A stretch of 64,000 bases of DNA. Origin: Deuterostichococcus epilithicus. Taxonomy: Eukaryota; Chlorophyta; Trebouxiophyceae; Prasiolales; Stichococcaceae. Shown here one piece after another: positions 14,875-25,968 of this stretch; the first letter of the stretch is position 1, and each line of letters opens with the position of its first letter. Both the position numbers and the translations under genes were made by a program. Location: positions 2,046,009-2,110,008 of the forward strand of contig JAVTLE010000021.1 in the NCBI GenBank assembly GCA_033439295.1, given 5' to 3'. The notes below the pieces were generated by a model that worked only from the letters and a program-made list of their open reading frames with translations, was not told the DNA's origin and did no database searches.

Positions 14875-17858
14875 ATGAGTGCAAGAAGTGCGCTTGCGAG
14901 GAGAGCCAACATGCAACCACCCCGCATTATCCGATGTCACAATGTCAGGCCTGCGGGATCGAGGCGACAGCTGCTCGCGCAGCCGGCGAGCTTGCTGCCA
15001 TCAGCGCTCAGATACAATCATGCCACGGTGATGCGCGCCCAGCAGCACCGCAGGTCCCCCGGCAGCGATGCGCTGCGGCTGGCGGCAGCGGCGCATGGCA
15101 GCCCAGCAGCAGCAACGGCGGGCGCCTGTGCCGATGCTGGCGGCAGCGCAGAAGTTCAAGCAATTTCGGCTGCAGTGATTGCGGTCTCTGCGGCGCACGC
15201 CGCCGCGCTGCTGGCATGTGCTGGCATACCATTTGCCGCGGCGTCATCACAGGTAGGCAGGCTCTGTGCGCATCGATGACGCTCTGTGCGCATCGATGAC
15301 GCTTTCGCACCAGAGGTATTTGAACGAGTTGACGAAGACGAACTTGCCGTGGCCTGTCACGTTTTCGTTGCGCTTCCACTGGCTGCCACTTGGACGAAAT
15401 CTTGGCTACCAAACTGTGCAGAATATTAGCGCTTAGGAACCTGCCCTGAAGCAGAGCGCAGACTCTGCTGTGGCTGCAACTGCGGCTGACGAGGTGCGCT
15501 TGCCTCTGCCTGAAATGATTGCCCATTTCGCTTTCATGGAACACATGTCGCTCGGAAGCAGACGCCGCCGCACAAGCACTCCGACCCGGCCTCATTGCCA
15601 TGCACAACTGCAGGATGTGCCAAAGCTGGACGACTTCATCAGAGGCGCAATCGGCGACCTATCTTCGGCTTTAATGGAATCAGCTGCTATCGGCGACACA
15701 GCTGCCGTGACGCGCCTCCTCGAGGTAGGTGTCAACGTGTCATATGCCAACAAGCAAAGCAACACTGCGATCCACGCGGCAGCTGCGTTCGGGCAGTGCG
15801 CTACTCTGCAGCAGCTGCTACAGGCAGGCTGCTCGCCGGACACCGTGAACCGCTACGGGCGGCAAACACCACTCACTCTCTCTGCCGCCTGCGGCCAGGC
15901 TGCCACGGTGGCAGCTTTGCTAGCAGCCGGCGCCAGCGCCGACGTGCGCACCACCGCGGGCCAGTCCCCTCTTCTCCTGGCGGCAGAGTCTGGGTCGACG
16001 GCCACCTTGGCGGCGCTGCTGCAGCACTCGAGCGACTGGTTCGCGGTCAATGCGGCAGACGAAGATGGCAACACGCCGCTGATTGCCGCCATGGTGTTTG
16101 GGAATTTCAGCATGGTGCAGCAGCTGCTGGCGGCGGGCGCAGACGTCAGCGCCTGCAGCAAAGAGGGGCACACCGCGCTGCACCATGCAGCATACAGAGG
16201 GATAGCCCAGGCCGCAAAAGCACTGCTGGCAGCGGGAGCCACTGTGGACGCTGCAGACAGTGACACCCGCACGCCGCTGATGCTGGCCTGCCAAGAGGGC
16301 GCAGCTGATGTGGCGGCGCTGCTGCTGGCGGCCGGCGCGAATGCACAGTACACCCACCATGGCGACCTGCTGCTGGCAAATGCGGCGGCAAGCGGCCACG
16401 CAGCTGTCGTTGAGCAGCTGCTGACAGCTGGCGCCAGCGTGAACGCCGGCGCAGCCAATTGCGGGACGGCGCTGAACCTTGCAGCGGGCAATAGCCACAC
16501 GGCGGTGGCGGCGCTGCTGCTGCAGCAGCCCGGCATCGAGGTCGATGCTGGAGACGGCGATGGAGACAGCGCGCTGCTCCTTGCGGCGGCATGCGGCCAT
16601 GGCGACGTCGTGCAGCTGCTGCTGGATGCCGGCGCCAATGTGAACCGGCGCAGCACAGCCAGCAGCCATGCCCCCAGCACAGCCGGATCCATTAGCAGCC
16701 TGGACTCACTGATGAGCAGGCTTGCGCAAGATGACAGCCCTGAGGGGCAGCGCGGCGAGCTTAAGAGAGAGCTGCAGGCAGGTGTGGCGGCGTTGCGCAA
16801 GAGCATGTGCGAGATGGATGCCCTCGTGAGCAGCATCGGCGGCGGCGGCAGCAGTGGCGGCGGCGGTCACACTGCCCTGTTTGTCGCAGTCGTGGGCGGC
16901 CACGCAGCTGTCGTCGAGCAGCTGCTGGCGGCGGGCGCTGATGCGGGGTTCATGCACGAGGGCAGCACCTCGGTGCTGCACGCTGTGGCGCGCAATGGCT
17001 CCGTTGCGGCAGCGCGAGCATTGATCGCTGCAGGCGCAAATGTGCGCAGGCGGCAACGAAGCTGATTGAGATCGCTCCTGCTTACTGCTGCATTCTGCTG
17101 TTCTCATCGCTTTGAAGCTTACAACGTTGTGGTCCTGACACAGATGGAAGCCTCGACCAAGGAGGGCTTGACAGTGCTGGACTTCGCAGTTTGGTATGGG
17201 CAGCTGCCGGTGGCCAAGCTGCTGCTGGAAGCCGGCGCAGACCCCAAAAAGGCATCTCCGACGGCTGTGGCCAGGGCGGCCTTCAAGGGCAATGCGCCGA
17301 TGGTGAAGCTGCTGCTGCAGCACGGTGCTGACCCAAATGCCACATCTACAGGCAATACAGCGCTCACGGCAGCGGCGAAGGGCGGCAGCAGCAAGGTCAT
17401 TGCGATGCTGCTGGAGGCAGGCGCAGCGATTGACGCTCTCGACGAAGCAACTGGCCGGACGCCGCTGAGTTGCGCAGCGACGGGCGGCCATGCTGCGGCG
17501 GTGCAGGAGCTGCTGGCAGCGGGTGCCAGCCTCGATTTGGTAGACAGCCTGAGCAACAGTGCGCTGCATGTGGCGGTCGTGCAGAAGTACCGGCCAATAG
17601 TGCAGCTGCTGCTGGCAGCGGGCGCCGATCCGAACCTGCAGTGCGGCCCGGCATCTGTCACGGCACTCATGGTAGCAGCGAGGGACAACGACGTGCCGAC
17701 GGCACAGGCGCTGCTGGCGGCCGGCGCCGATGTGTTCGCGGTGTCCGAGGCCGAAGTACACGGCGCTGTCGCTGGCCAAGATCTCTGAGAACGAGCCCAT
17801 GGTGGAGCTGCTGCTAGCGGCGCAAGGGGTGCCCACACTGCCCGGCAATGGCAACTGA
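14875..17858 (+). CDS. Ankyrin-repeat protein with an apparent single-base frame break near its end
   Basis: Three exons: 14875-15252, 15614-17041 and 17144 onward, all joined in phase 0 (CAG|GTAGGC, then CAG|GATGTG; AAT|GTGCGC, then ACAG|ATGGAA). The first about 70 residues (MSARSALARRANMQ) are rich in Arg, Ser and Ala with few acids, like an organelle presequence, and a hydrophobic Ala-rich stretch ends exon 1. Exons 2 and 3 carry at least 16 ankyrin units of the type TPLxxAAxxGxxxxVxxLLxAGAxVxA, interrupted by a Ser/Gly-rich linker near 16650-16860. Exon 2 (1.43 kb) is about ten times longer than most exons here, suggesting growth by repeat duplication. As read, the frame stops at 17788 (residue 816), but one base out of phase the ankyrin pattern resumes (YTALSLAKISENEPMVELLL) to a stop at 17858. 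This is a recent mutation or a sequencing error. Partner and function are unknown. Confidence 0.8.
15261..15300. repeat. 20-bp perfect tandem duplication in ankyrin intron 1
   Basis: Two exact copies of GCTCTGTGCGCATCGATGAC lie head to tail, directly after the donor site of exon 1. Confidence 0.9.
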
Positions 17859-18706
17859 TATAGCAGTCTGATGCCTGCAGGCGGACTCAGTGCTCTGCAC
17901 GCTTTATTAGACCATGTACACATTACGAAGTATCTGACAGACGGATCACTCCTCCTTCTTGCTCCTCGCATTCATGTGCTGTATCTTGTCCACTGTGCGC
18001 GCAGCTCAGAACAAAGCAGTCCACGTGTCGAAACCAGCAACCTCTATCGATCCATCACCCACAAACAATACATTGCAGCTGCGATGCTGTCACTCACCCA
18101 TCGCCGATGCAGGACAGATCCCGGCATGCGGCAGCGACGGCAGCGCGCTGGGCAGCGGCAAGCACACCTGCCAATCTCTCATAACCCAGCCGGCGATAAA
18201 GAGGCGAGTCGACAGCAGCAATGGTCATGCGCAGCCGTCAAATTACTGTCCCCGCTACCCCTGGCATGCTCGTTCCTCTAACATTTCATTTTGCTGTTTG
18301 AAATAGTCGTAGGTAAAGAATCTCCCCTACATTCGGCTCTGCCTACGTCCTGTGCACATCGCGCCGCGGCGCCCGCTGCCGCGGCCCCTGACTTGCGCCG
18401 TGCTGTACCCGCCATCAACGCGCCGACGGCACCACGTCGCCAGCTGCCCTTCAAGGTGGCTTCGGCACCCGATTCCCGCAGTTGCACGGCATACCCGCAT
18501 CGATGTGGCTGAACTCTTCCGTGTCGTGGCGCCCCAGCGTGCGCCCCAGCGCCAGCAGCGTGGACTTGGACACCTCTGTGCGGCGCTGCATGGCACCAAT
18601 CGCACAGGCATTCCAGTACGCTCTCTGTCCCTATTGACGGACATGCCGTCGACGCATCACGCTGCACACTTGATCACCAAGGGTCTCTCAAGCTGTTTGA
18701 ATGAGA
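17859..18706. other. Convergent intergenic region between ankyrin and hydrolase genes
   Basis: About 850 bp between two gene 3' ends. No supported gene: the open frames present have no family features. It should contain both 3' UTRs and terminators. Confidence 0.5.
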
Positions 18707-21700
18707 TCAGGAAAGCCGCGGCAGGGAGGGCCGTGCCTGCCACTCGGAATCGCCGGCCGCGGCGCGCCGCAGGTCGTCGACCACAGCACGGCACAGGATG
18801 TAGTCGGAGTGGTGCTCGCCCAGGGAGATGTAGCGCCACCAGTGCGGCGGCAGCCCGCATGCCCTCGACCCTTGCCCCCGGCGTCGCCATCGTTAGCCAG
18901 GTATTCCCCGCAGCCGTGATGTTCTCCCGCGCCGCGGTGATGTCCACGGTGTCGTACACCCCTGGCACCGATGGCAGCTGCGCCATGCCGGCGCGCGGCG
19001 TGTAGACCAAGGGCCCCTGTGGCGAGTGCCTCACGGCGTTCAGGATGCGAGTCGACACCCACAGCGCCTTGTCCCCCGTGTGCACCACGAGCGTGCCCAG
19101 CCAGCGCTGCCGGCCGCCACCGTCGGCGCCGCCGGCCGCCAGCAGCAGCTGTTCCCGGAAATCGTCCTCAGCTATGTCGGGCGCCGCCCATACCAGCCGC
19201 AGCCGCTGCCGCTGCGGACCGTTTCCTGCCAGCAAATGAAACAAGTTGCAGCACATCACGGAAACCAGTTTAAATTTAAAATATTCGTAGGCATAGCAGC
19301 AACGGCAGCAACAGACAGGCATGCCGGGACACATGTACTGTCTGCAGCTCGAGCCCCATGTGGCTTCCAAGTACACAGCTTCAAGGTCGCAACAGAGCAT
19401 GGGTGGGCAGCTCACCCTGCGGCTGGTTGAAATAGCCCTGCAGCGGCGCCGCACCAAGCGCGCCGACCAGGGCGCGGTTGCCCATGCTGTGCGCCAGCAC
19501 CATAACGCCGCCCGGCAGCTGCGGCACACGAGCGTCCCCATTGGTTGGCAGCCATGCGCTTCAGTCGATCAGCGGCCGATCAAGTGGTAGGCGGTTGGAG
19601 GTTGGGTTCGGCAGACTTCGAGCGCTACAGCCATCGGCGCAGCAGCGCAAATTTACGGCACATTCAGCAGCACAGGGCCGAAGCGTGCAGAGGTTCTGCA
19701 GGGGCTCCACAAGGCAGACAGGTGCACGCATGAAAGCAGGGAGCAGGCTGCTGGGGCATCAATGCCTATTGTAGGCACCTGTGTGGTGTCCTCTAGAAGC
19801 GCGGTGAGCAGCGCGGAGAACGGCGCGAAGCAGTGCTTGATGCGCTCGCCGTCCTCGGCGTAGTCGTTCCTGTGGAGGGGAGCCCAGCTCGGCAGAATAC
19901 ATCTCGCCAAACTGAACCGCCCCGCGCACGCCCAGCTGAGGGACACCACTGGTCCGCGGAAGCCCAGCTGCGCCTTCAGCTGGTGCGCTGAGACGAGGCC
20001 CTGTGCAGCAGAAAAGCAAGGTTTGTTGCAGCAATTTGCTGAGCAGCATATCCGCTGGCATGGTGGCCGATTTTGAATTCCCACTGCTACCGGGCCGGCA
20101 ACCTCAGCATTCAGTTTCATCCTCACATCAGATGTTACGTCAGCCGTGCGGCGCAGCGCTGATATTTTAGTATGGGACATATCGGCTTGCAACATAACTA
20201 ACGCTTCGAAATGTATTCCAGAAACCGTGAATGAACAAGAGCACGTCCGGCTGCTCCTCTTCGGCCGGCAGCTGCTGCTGCGCCGGCTGCAGATGCGCGG
20301 CAGCATCGGGCTGGCCGCCTTGCGCCGCTGGCTGCGCCGCCTGGACGGCCGCGGCTGCCTCGTCCCTCGCCCCTTGGGCGTCGGCGGCCAGCTGCGTGAG
20401 GAAGCCTGCTGGTTGCTGATCTCCTGGCCAATCAGATTGCCGGCCGCGTCCGCAGTGATGTAGCCGTACGTGAGCGTGGCGTCGCCTGGCCGTGGGTCGA
20501 CAGTGTCTCCGGGCGAGAACGCGCGCTGGATTCCATCGAGGAAGGTGACTGGGATGTCGGTGTCCCGGGTGTCCTGGTTGAATTTCGTCGAGAACGGCCG
20601 GTCTGTGGCGAAGTACACACGGGCCGCTTGCGAAGCCGCAGCCCGGGTGGACGGGCCGGCAGTGTCATGTCCCGGGACCAGCAGTTCCAGCGCCAGCAGC
20701 TGTACGCCATCCTTGCGCGTTGCCGCGAGTGATGGCAGTGTCGTCTTAACGCCTGCAAATTCACCCGCGAGAATCAATCGCCAGCAGGAGGATGTATGCA
20801 GCAGGTGTGTCCGCATGGCTCACAGCTAGGTCACTGTGCCTGTTGGAACCTGCCTCATCTCGCTTTGCTGGTTCGATGCAGAAGTCCAAACGCTCGAAAC
20901 TGGTACCTACCCTCCCGGTATTTCGCTCAGACAGCTTCAACTCACCTCCGCCCGAGCTGAGCGCAAACAGCGCATCCCCAAGCCGCAGCACCGCCTCCTG
21001 AGCCAAAGCAGCCACCAGCTCGTCCTGGCTGGCCGCCTCCTGCATTGTTGCTGCTGTTGAGCCCTCTTGCGCAGGCGCAGCACTCGCACCCCCGGCGAAC
21101 AAAGCGGCTTTGTCCTCTGCCATGTCGCTGCCGACCCCTGACCACTGCTTCAGCGTCGCATCTGCTGCTTGCGACAGCTGCCGCAGCAGCTTGCGGGCCT
21201 GCCGCCAGTCCTGCAGTTTGAGGCTGCTGCCATCGGGGGCATTTGTCCCCTTGGGGGCGTTCGTCCCCTTGGCAAGCAGCAGCAATGCGTCGTGGCAGGC
21301 GGTCCTGACGTTTGCCGCGCCGGCCGGCTTGCTGCCGCTGGTGCAGCTATCTTGGAGCCGTGCGGCATCGCCCAGCAGCGCAAATGCCAGCCCCAGAACC
21401 TCCTGCAAAACATATATGTCAGTGACCTCAGGCCAACTGCGGCAGTTGCCTTGGGTCACTTTCCAGGCAGACCAGGCCTGGACATCCTTTGCGCCAATCC
21501 AGCGATTGCAGCATCGAATGATCTTCGCCAGCATAATACAAGGTCAGCTGCCCACCCACCTGCTTGACGTCAGCCGCGCTGGCGGCCGAGTGCTTGGCAC
21601 CTCCGGAGGGACCCGCCGCGCTGGCGCGCTTGCGCTTTGGCGCAACTTTGGGAGCTGCTGCTGCCCGACGACCCACAGCTGTGGACGCGGCGCCACCGCT

Positions 21701-22661
21701 GCCGCTGCTCCCGCCGCTGCTTGGCAGCGCCTCTGCCAGCCGCTCGCGCAGCACTGCAGCTTTCATGTTCGTTGTAGATGAGGACGCTTATCAAGACAGC
21801 AGGCGCGGGAACAGGCGCTGACGTGCTTTCGACAGTCACCTCCGTTCGTCAGCATGGTCACATGCAGTGCAGTCACCAGGACTGCCCGTTCTAGGTTGTA
21901 AATGTCTGACCAGACGATTCAACACGCACTGACGTTACCGATGTGAATACCGGCAGGCACGACGACGATGCGCCGTCGTTGGCGGTGTTCGCGCGCGTCA
22001 TGATACACTGATCAACCTCTTTGGAATATGGGCAATGAAGCATGAGCATGCACGAAAACCTTGACTTCTGGAGAGTACACCAAGACACCTCTCTTACAAG
22101 GACCGGACCTTTAGACCTCCCAAACCTTTCAGTCTTTTCCTGACTGCAAGACCATCTGTGCACACCGCATCCGGCCCGGGACGCAAAACGTTCGAACGTT
22201 CCGTTCTTTCACTGAAATATCAGTACTTTACGACGCGGAACGTCGTAACGTTTATGGACGTTTCGGGAGCGGTGTGCACAAATGGACTTGCAAAGAGCAA
22301 TAATAACGTAGAGGACCTCCCGGACCGAAGTGGGACCTCCGGACGTCCGGACCTCTCTATAACCCCCAGGCACGCTACGGAGCAGCCGGACCGTCCCGGA
22401 CCGGACCTCCAGACCTCTCTCTTCTCCCAGGCACGCCGCGGAGTAGCTGGACCGGTCTTCCCAAACATACCACCTACTGGCAAGCCTACACCCGGACCGG
22501 ATGTGCGCCGGGCCGCTGGCACAGCTTCATTCCTGAGATGTGCAGGTGGGAAGGGCTGCGCTCCCGACTGCTGGCTCGCCGAGTTCCTTGAGTTTCGACC
22601 GCACTGCGTTATAAGACATGGCGTCCACCGCCTCCTTCGAGTTCGCTTTCTTGGGCGCCAT
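18707..22661 (-). CDS. DUF900-type alpha/beta hydrolase, possibly with a split SAP/HeH box at its N-terminus
   Basis: Well-supported exons run from 21766. Exon 21766-21560 begins MKAAVLRERLAEAL and is rich in Ala, Lys and Ser. The next (from 21402) is helical. A large exon (about 20757-20405) carries VYFATDRPFS and DATLTYGYI, the usual start of DUF900 hydrolases. Then come DVLLFIHGF (oxyanion region, about 20225), a core strand VVSLSW, NDYAEDGERIKHC, the nucleophile elbow VLAHSMGNRALVG (about 19490), VWAAPDIAEDDF (acid) and EHHSDYIL (His). The stop is at 18707. Substrate is unknown. Upstream, 22661-about 22560 encodes MAPKKANSKEAVDAMSYNAV then RSKLKELGEPAVG, the first half of a SAP/HeH box whose second half (KAAVLRERL) opens the 21766 exon. 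A canonical splice pair for that join is not visible, so the 5' end is tentative. The frame also slips by one base near 20405, between GQEISNQQ and FLTQLAADA. Confidence 0.72.
22187..22456. repeat. Palindrome and degenerate 62-bp tandem repeat rich in GGACC
   Basis: A perfect 14-bp palindrome (AACGTTCGAACGTT) at 22187-22200 is followed by more CGTT/AACG inverted words to about 22265. Then come many GGACCTCC/GGACCG words and two copies of a unit with the core CCAGGCACGC (about 22350-22393 and 22412-22455), period about 62 bp. It lies between the two halves of the putative SAP box of the hydrolase gene. I cannot assign it to a transposon family: no transposase and no clear target-site duplication. 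Confidence 0.6.
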
Positions 22662-23004
22662 CGCTACCGCTTTGCCGCTGTGGCGCTGCCGCAGGAAGCG
22701 TTCGGTGTGACGGCGCCTTTGCTGTGCGCGGAGGCTCACATGATAGGTATGCCCTCAGATGCGAAGATGCTGAAGGTGTGATACCCGTGTGTGAGACACT
22801 TTTGTCTCCGGGATGACCAGAGGCAAGGGGAATGAAAGGTCTTCTCGTTGCACTTTATCTTGCCAGCGGGGGATGACGCCTGACCTCTTGAGGATACGGA
22901 GAGGGTTTACGGTGACCAGTGAGGCTTGGCTTGCACTAGTGCTCTTCTGGCTCTGCAGCTGAGTGTACATCTGTAGCAGCGCCCTCGACTCTTGAACGGC
23001 GACA
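22662..23004. promoter_or_regulatory. Bidirectional promoter between the SAP-hydrolase gene and plastid L28
   Basis: 343 bp separate two divergent start codons. Both 5' UTRs and promoters must lie here, if the 22661 start is correct. No classical box is recognisable. Confidence 0.45.
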
Positions 23005-24217
23005 ATGGCGACGGCTATGGGGCTGCGCCCGACGCAGTGCGTTCACGGATCTGCGCAGAGCAGCTTTGCCGGCGTCTCGCGATGCCTCAGAGCCCTCAGC
23101 CTCTCCAGCAGGCCCTGCCAGACACGGCAGCCCTTGACCGTCGAGGGTGCGCCGGCTGCTTTGAAGATGCAATCCTGCGAAGCTGGGCGTCAAGACGGTG
23201 TCAGGGTTGCAGGCTTCGAGTTACACCCGAGTCTGCGAAAGTCTGGGCCTGCAGCCGGCATGGTCAGCCTGAAGAGGCCGTCTTACTCTATTCGCTACTG
23301 CTGCAGCCCGGCGACAGTGCGACCTGACCGGCAAGGTGGCCAACAACGGCTACAACGTCACCTTCTCGCACAAGCGCAACAAGAAGTTGCAAGGGGTGAA
23401 CCTGCAGGAGAAGAAGGTGTACTGGCCGCAGAAGCAGCGCTGGGTCACACTCAAGATGTCCACAAAGGTGGGTCTTTGGGGCGGCGCGAGCTGTCTGCCT
23501 TGTCCAGTGCAGCGGATGGGCCAGGCAAACGGTGGTGCGGCCAGCCGACCGGCGGCGAGAGCATCTGACTGCAGTTGCGGCGGGCAGCATCAGGGCATCG
23601 ATTTCCTGGTCGGCTCAGAAACCGGATGTCAACCGCTTTCTTCGACGCATGATCTTATAGAGGGACGTGCACAAGAAAGCATTTGCAACCTGAAGACGCA
23701 TTGCCACACCTGTGTCGCTGCCATGCGGACAGGCGATCAAAACCATTGAGAAGAAGGGCCTGGAGACGATGGCTAAGGAGGCAGGCCTGGACCTCAACAG
23801 CCTGCCCTACAGGTGTTTGGGCTGGCTGTTGCTTGTTGGCAGGCCTGAAAGCTCATGCCCTTGGGCGGAATGCTACCAGCGCCGAATGCACCACCAAACC
23901 TTGGCGGCGCGCTTGACGCTGTGGCAGGGACGGCTGTACCACCTGTGTCACGCGGACACTGCAAACACTACTGGAAAACGTGGATGGTGCGCCGTGTGGA
24001 CCCTGGCAGGGTTCTGTTGCTGACGGTAACTGTCGCCCCGCGCAGGGATGCACGCCCGGGGCGGACAGAGTGGCTCGCGGCCAACCCCGCCCAGCCTCCG
24101 ATGTCGAAGAAGCGGAACAAAATGAAGAATCCGGAGAAGCTGGCAGCCAGCACGAAGAAGCCGATGGTCGGCCGGTACATCGTCGGCAACCGCATCCAGA
24201 TGGTCCGCGAGGAGTGA
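23005..24217 (+). CDS. RPL28: Plastid large-subunit ribosomal protein bL28, nuclear encoded
   Basis: Assembles into the 50S subunit of plastid ribosomes. Exon 1 (from ATG 23005, [20 protein letters not shown]) is a Ser/Arg/Ala-rich, acid-poor presequence of the plastid type. Its donor is either 23144 or about 23201; both are phase 1. Exon 2 (about 23314-23467) gives [20 protein letters not shown] then [20 protein letters not shown], the bL28 core, and exon 3 (23732-23811) gives [20 protein letters not shown]. The last exon (about 24047-24217) adds a tail of about 56 residues, [13 protein letters not shown] and a Lys/Arg-rich end [17 protein letters not shown], beyond the bacterial family end. 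Divergent from the hydrolase gene and in tandem with UBC2 500 bp downstream. Confidence 0.9.
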
Positions 24218-24718
24218 AAGTCAACCGGGCGCTTTCCGGTGCATCAGTTTGACCTTGTCTCAGACGCTTGTTGACTGCAGTCCCCCTGCAAACCTGGAAG
24301 TTCCGATAAGAACGGCTCTGTAGCGCTTGCTGACCCTTCATCCCTGCGTTACGTTGCCCGGTCCAAGAATGGTGCAAGTAGTGCATGCGAAGAAAAGGAA
24401 GGAAGCTGTTCCTGTTCGGCAAGCAAAGTGATGGAAGCTGGAAGGTCCACACCCGGTGCCTATGTACAGGAGCTCGCTAGCTTTTCCAAATTCCAAGCAG
24501 TTTCTGCATTTGTGATCTTTGAGCTTGCAAGGCCCGACACAGCTGCCACTTGGGCACATGCGCATCGCCAAGACTTCCTTTTCGGAGGACCAACGCACAG
24601 CATCTCACCTGCCAGCCGCGACTCACACTGCAGTGATGTACCTTGCCCTTCCAGTGCATTGAACGTCAACGACTGCTGGCCTCCGCTACATGTGTTCGGA
24701 CCCGCGGCAGGAGTCACA
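24218..24718. other. Intergenic region between L28 and UBC2
   Basis: 500 bp holding the L28 3' UTR and the UBC2 promoter and 5' UTR. No supported gene or repeat. Confidence 0.5.
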
Positions 24719-25968
24719 ATGTCCACGCCTGCTCGCAAGGTGACATTTGCTTTCCTGCCTGTCTCGCCAGGCCGAGCTGCAAGGCAGCAGCTTTCCCCTT
24801 TTACTTGGAACTTTCTCAGGGGGGTTGGAAGCAACGGCTGCTCCGCCCTTGGCGCTTTGCCATCATGCGTGCGCGGCAGTGGGGCCAACGGCCAATGCTG
24901 TGTGCATGGTGCAGAGGCTCATGCGGGACTTCAAGCGTCTCCGCAACGATCCGCCCCAGGGTGTCAATGGCTCGCCCAACCCGGACAACATCATGCGCTG
25001 GAACGCGGTAATATTTGGACCCGATGACACGCCGTGGGACGGCGGTGCGTGCGTCCGCCTGCCCTCATGCGAACCCTGTCAAATCTGCAGCCGTATGCAG
25101 CCGCCTCATGCGACACGGCATGCCGAACTCCATGGCACGACGTTGCTCGCATGCCGCATTTCGATCGGTGCTCACCTATGCTTGTATATCCACACAGGCA
25201 CATTCAAGCTCACACTTGACTTTGCGGAGGACTACCCCAACAAGCCGCCGGTGGTCAAATTCGTGTGTCCCATGTTCCACCCGAACAGTGAGCATTGCCC
25301 CTTGCGTGTCGTTTCAGCCTGGCATGTCTGTCTCCTGCACACGCTTCTCTGCTCTCAGCCACACAAGTATGCACTTGGCGGACGTGTTCGAGTCCTAGCA
25401 GTCGGCTGATGTCGAGTCTGCTGTGCCTGTGCAGTTTACGCAGACGGCAGCATCTGCCTGGACATACTGCAGAATCAGTGGAGCCCCATCTATGATGTGG
25501 CGGCCGTCCTCACATCCATCCAGGTGCTACATCCTATATCATGGCCGTCACACGTGTCCCTCAATGCATGCTGTGTGCGCTGTATGCTTTGACTAGAAAA
25601 CTCCGGCGGACCTGAGTTTCGGATTCGGTTCCTCTGCGTGCAGTCGCTGCTGTGCGACCCAAACCCAGCTTCGCCGGCAAACTCGGAGGCAGCCAAGATG
25701 TATGCAGACAACAGGTAGACACGATGTCAGCAGCAACCTGCACTACCGAGTACACGCGCCACGTGCCGCTGTGGTCCTCCATAGTCGATATTTACAGTTG
25801 CAACACGGTTTATGTCTATTCAGGTTGTTTCGTGTACCAGTGCGGTGTGCCACAGTGACCGATCTGCGTTCTCGATGCAGGCGAGACTACAACAAGCGGG
25901 TGAAGGAAGTGGTGGAGAAGAGCTGGATTGATGGTGGCGGCGCAGGCGATGACGAAGACACCAAGTGA
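24719..25968 (+). CDS. UBC2: Ubiquitin-conjugating enzyme E2, RAD6/UBC2 type
   Basis: Transfers ubiquitin from E1 to substrates such as histone H2B and PCNA with RING partners. Six exons keep frame: 24719-24739 (MSTPARK), 24915-25044, 25198-25287, 25435-25523, 25644-25714, 25881-25968; total 162 residues. Signature blocks are [50 protein letters not shown] and the active-site segment [17 protein letters not shown], with catalytic Cys in SICLD and the HPN motif ahead of it. The end [15 protein letters not shown] is followed by an acidic tail, [13 protein letters not shown]. Plant and animal orthologues usually end near residue 150-152; budding-yeast Rad6 also has an acidic tail. The 7-codon first exon is unusually small. 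Confidence 0.96.

Noticed and set aside
15853-16836. 327-codon minus-strand frame opposite the ankyrin exon
   Set aside because: Antisense of regular ankyrin repeats stays open by codon symmetry. It has no features of its own.
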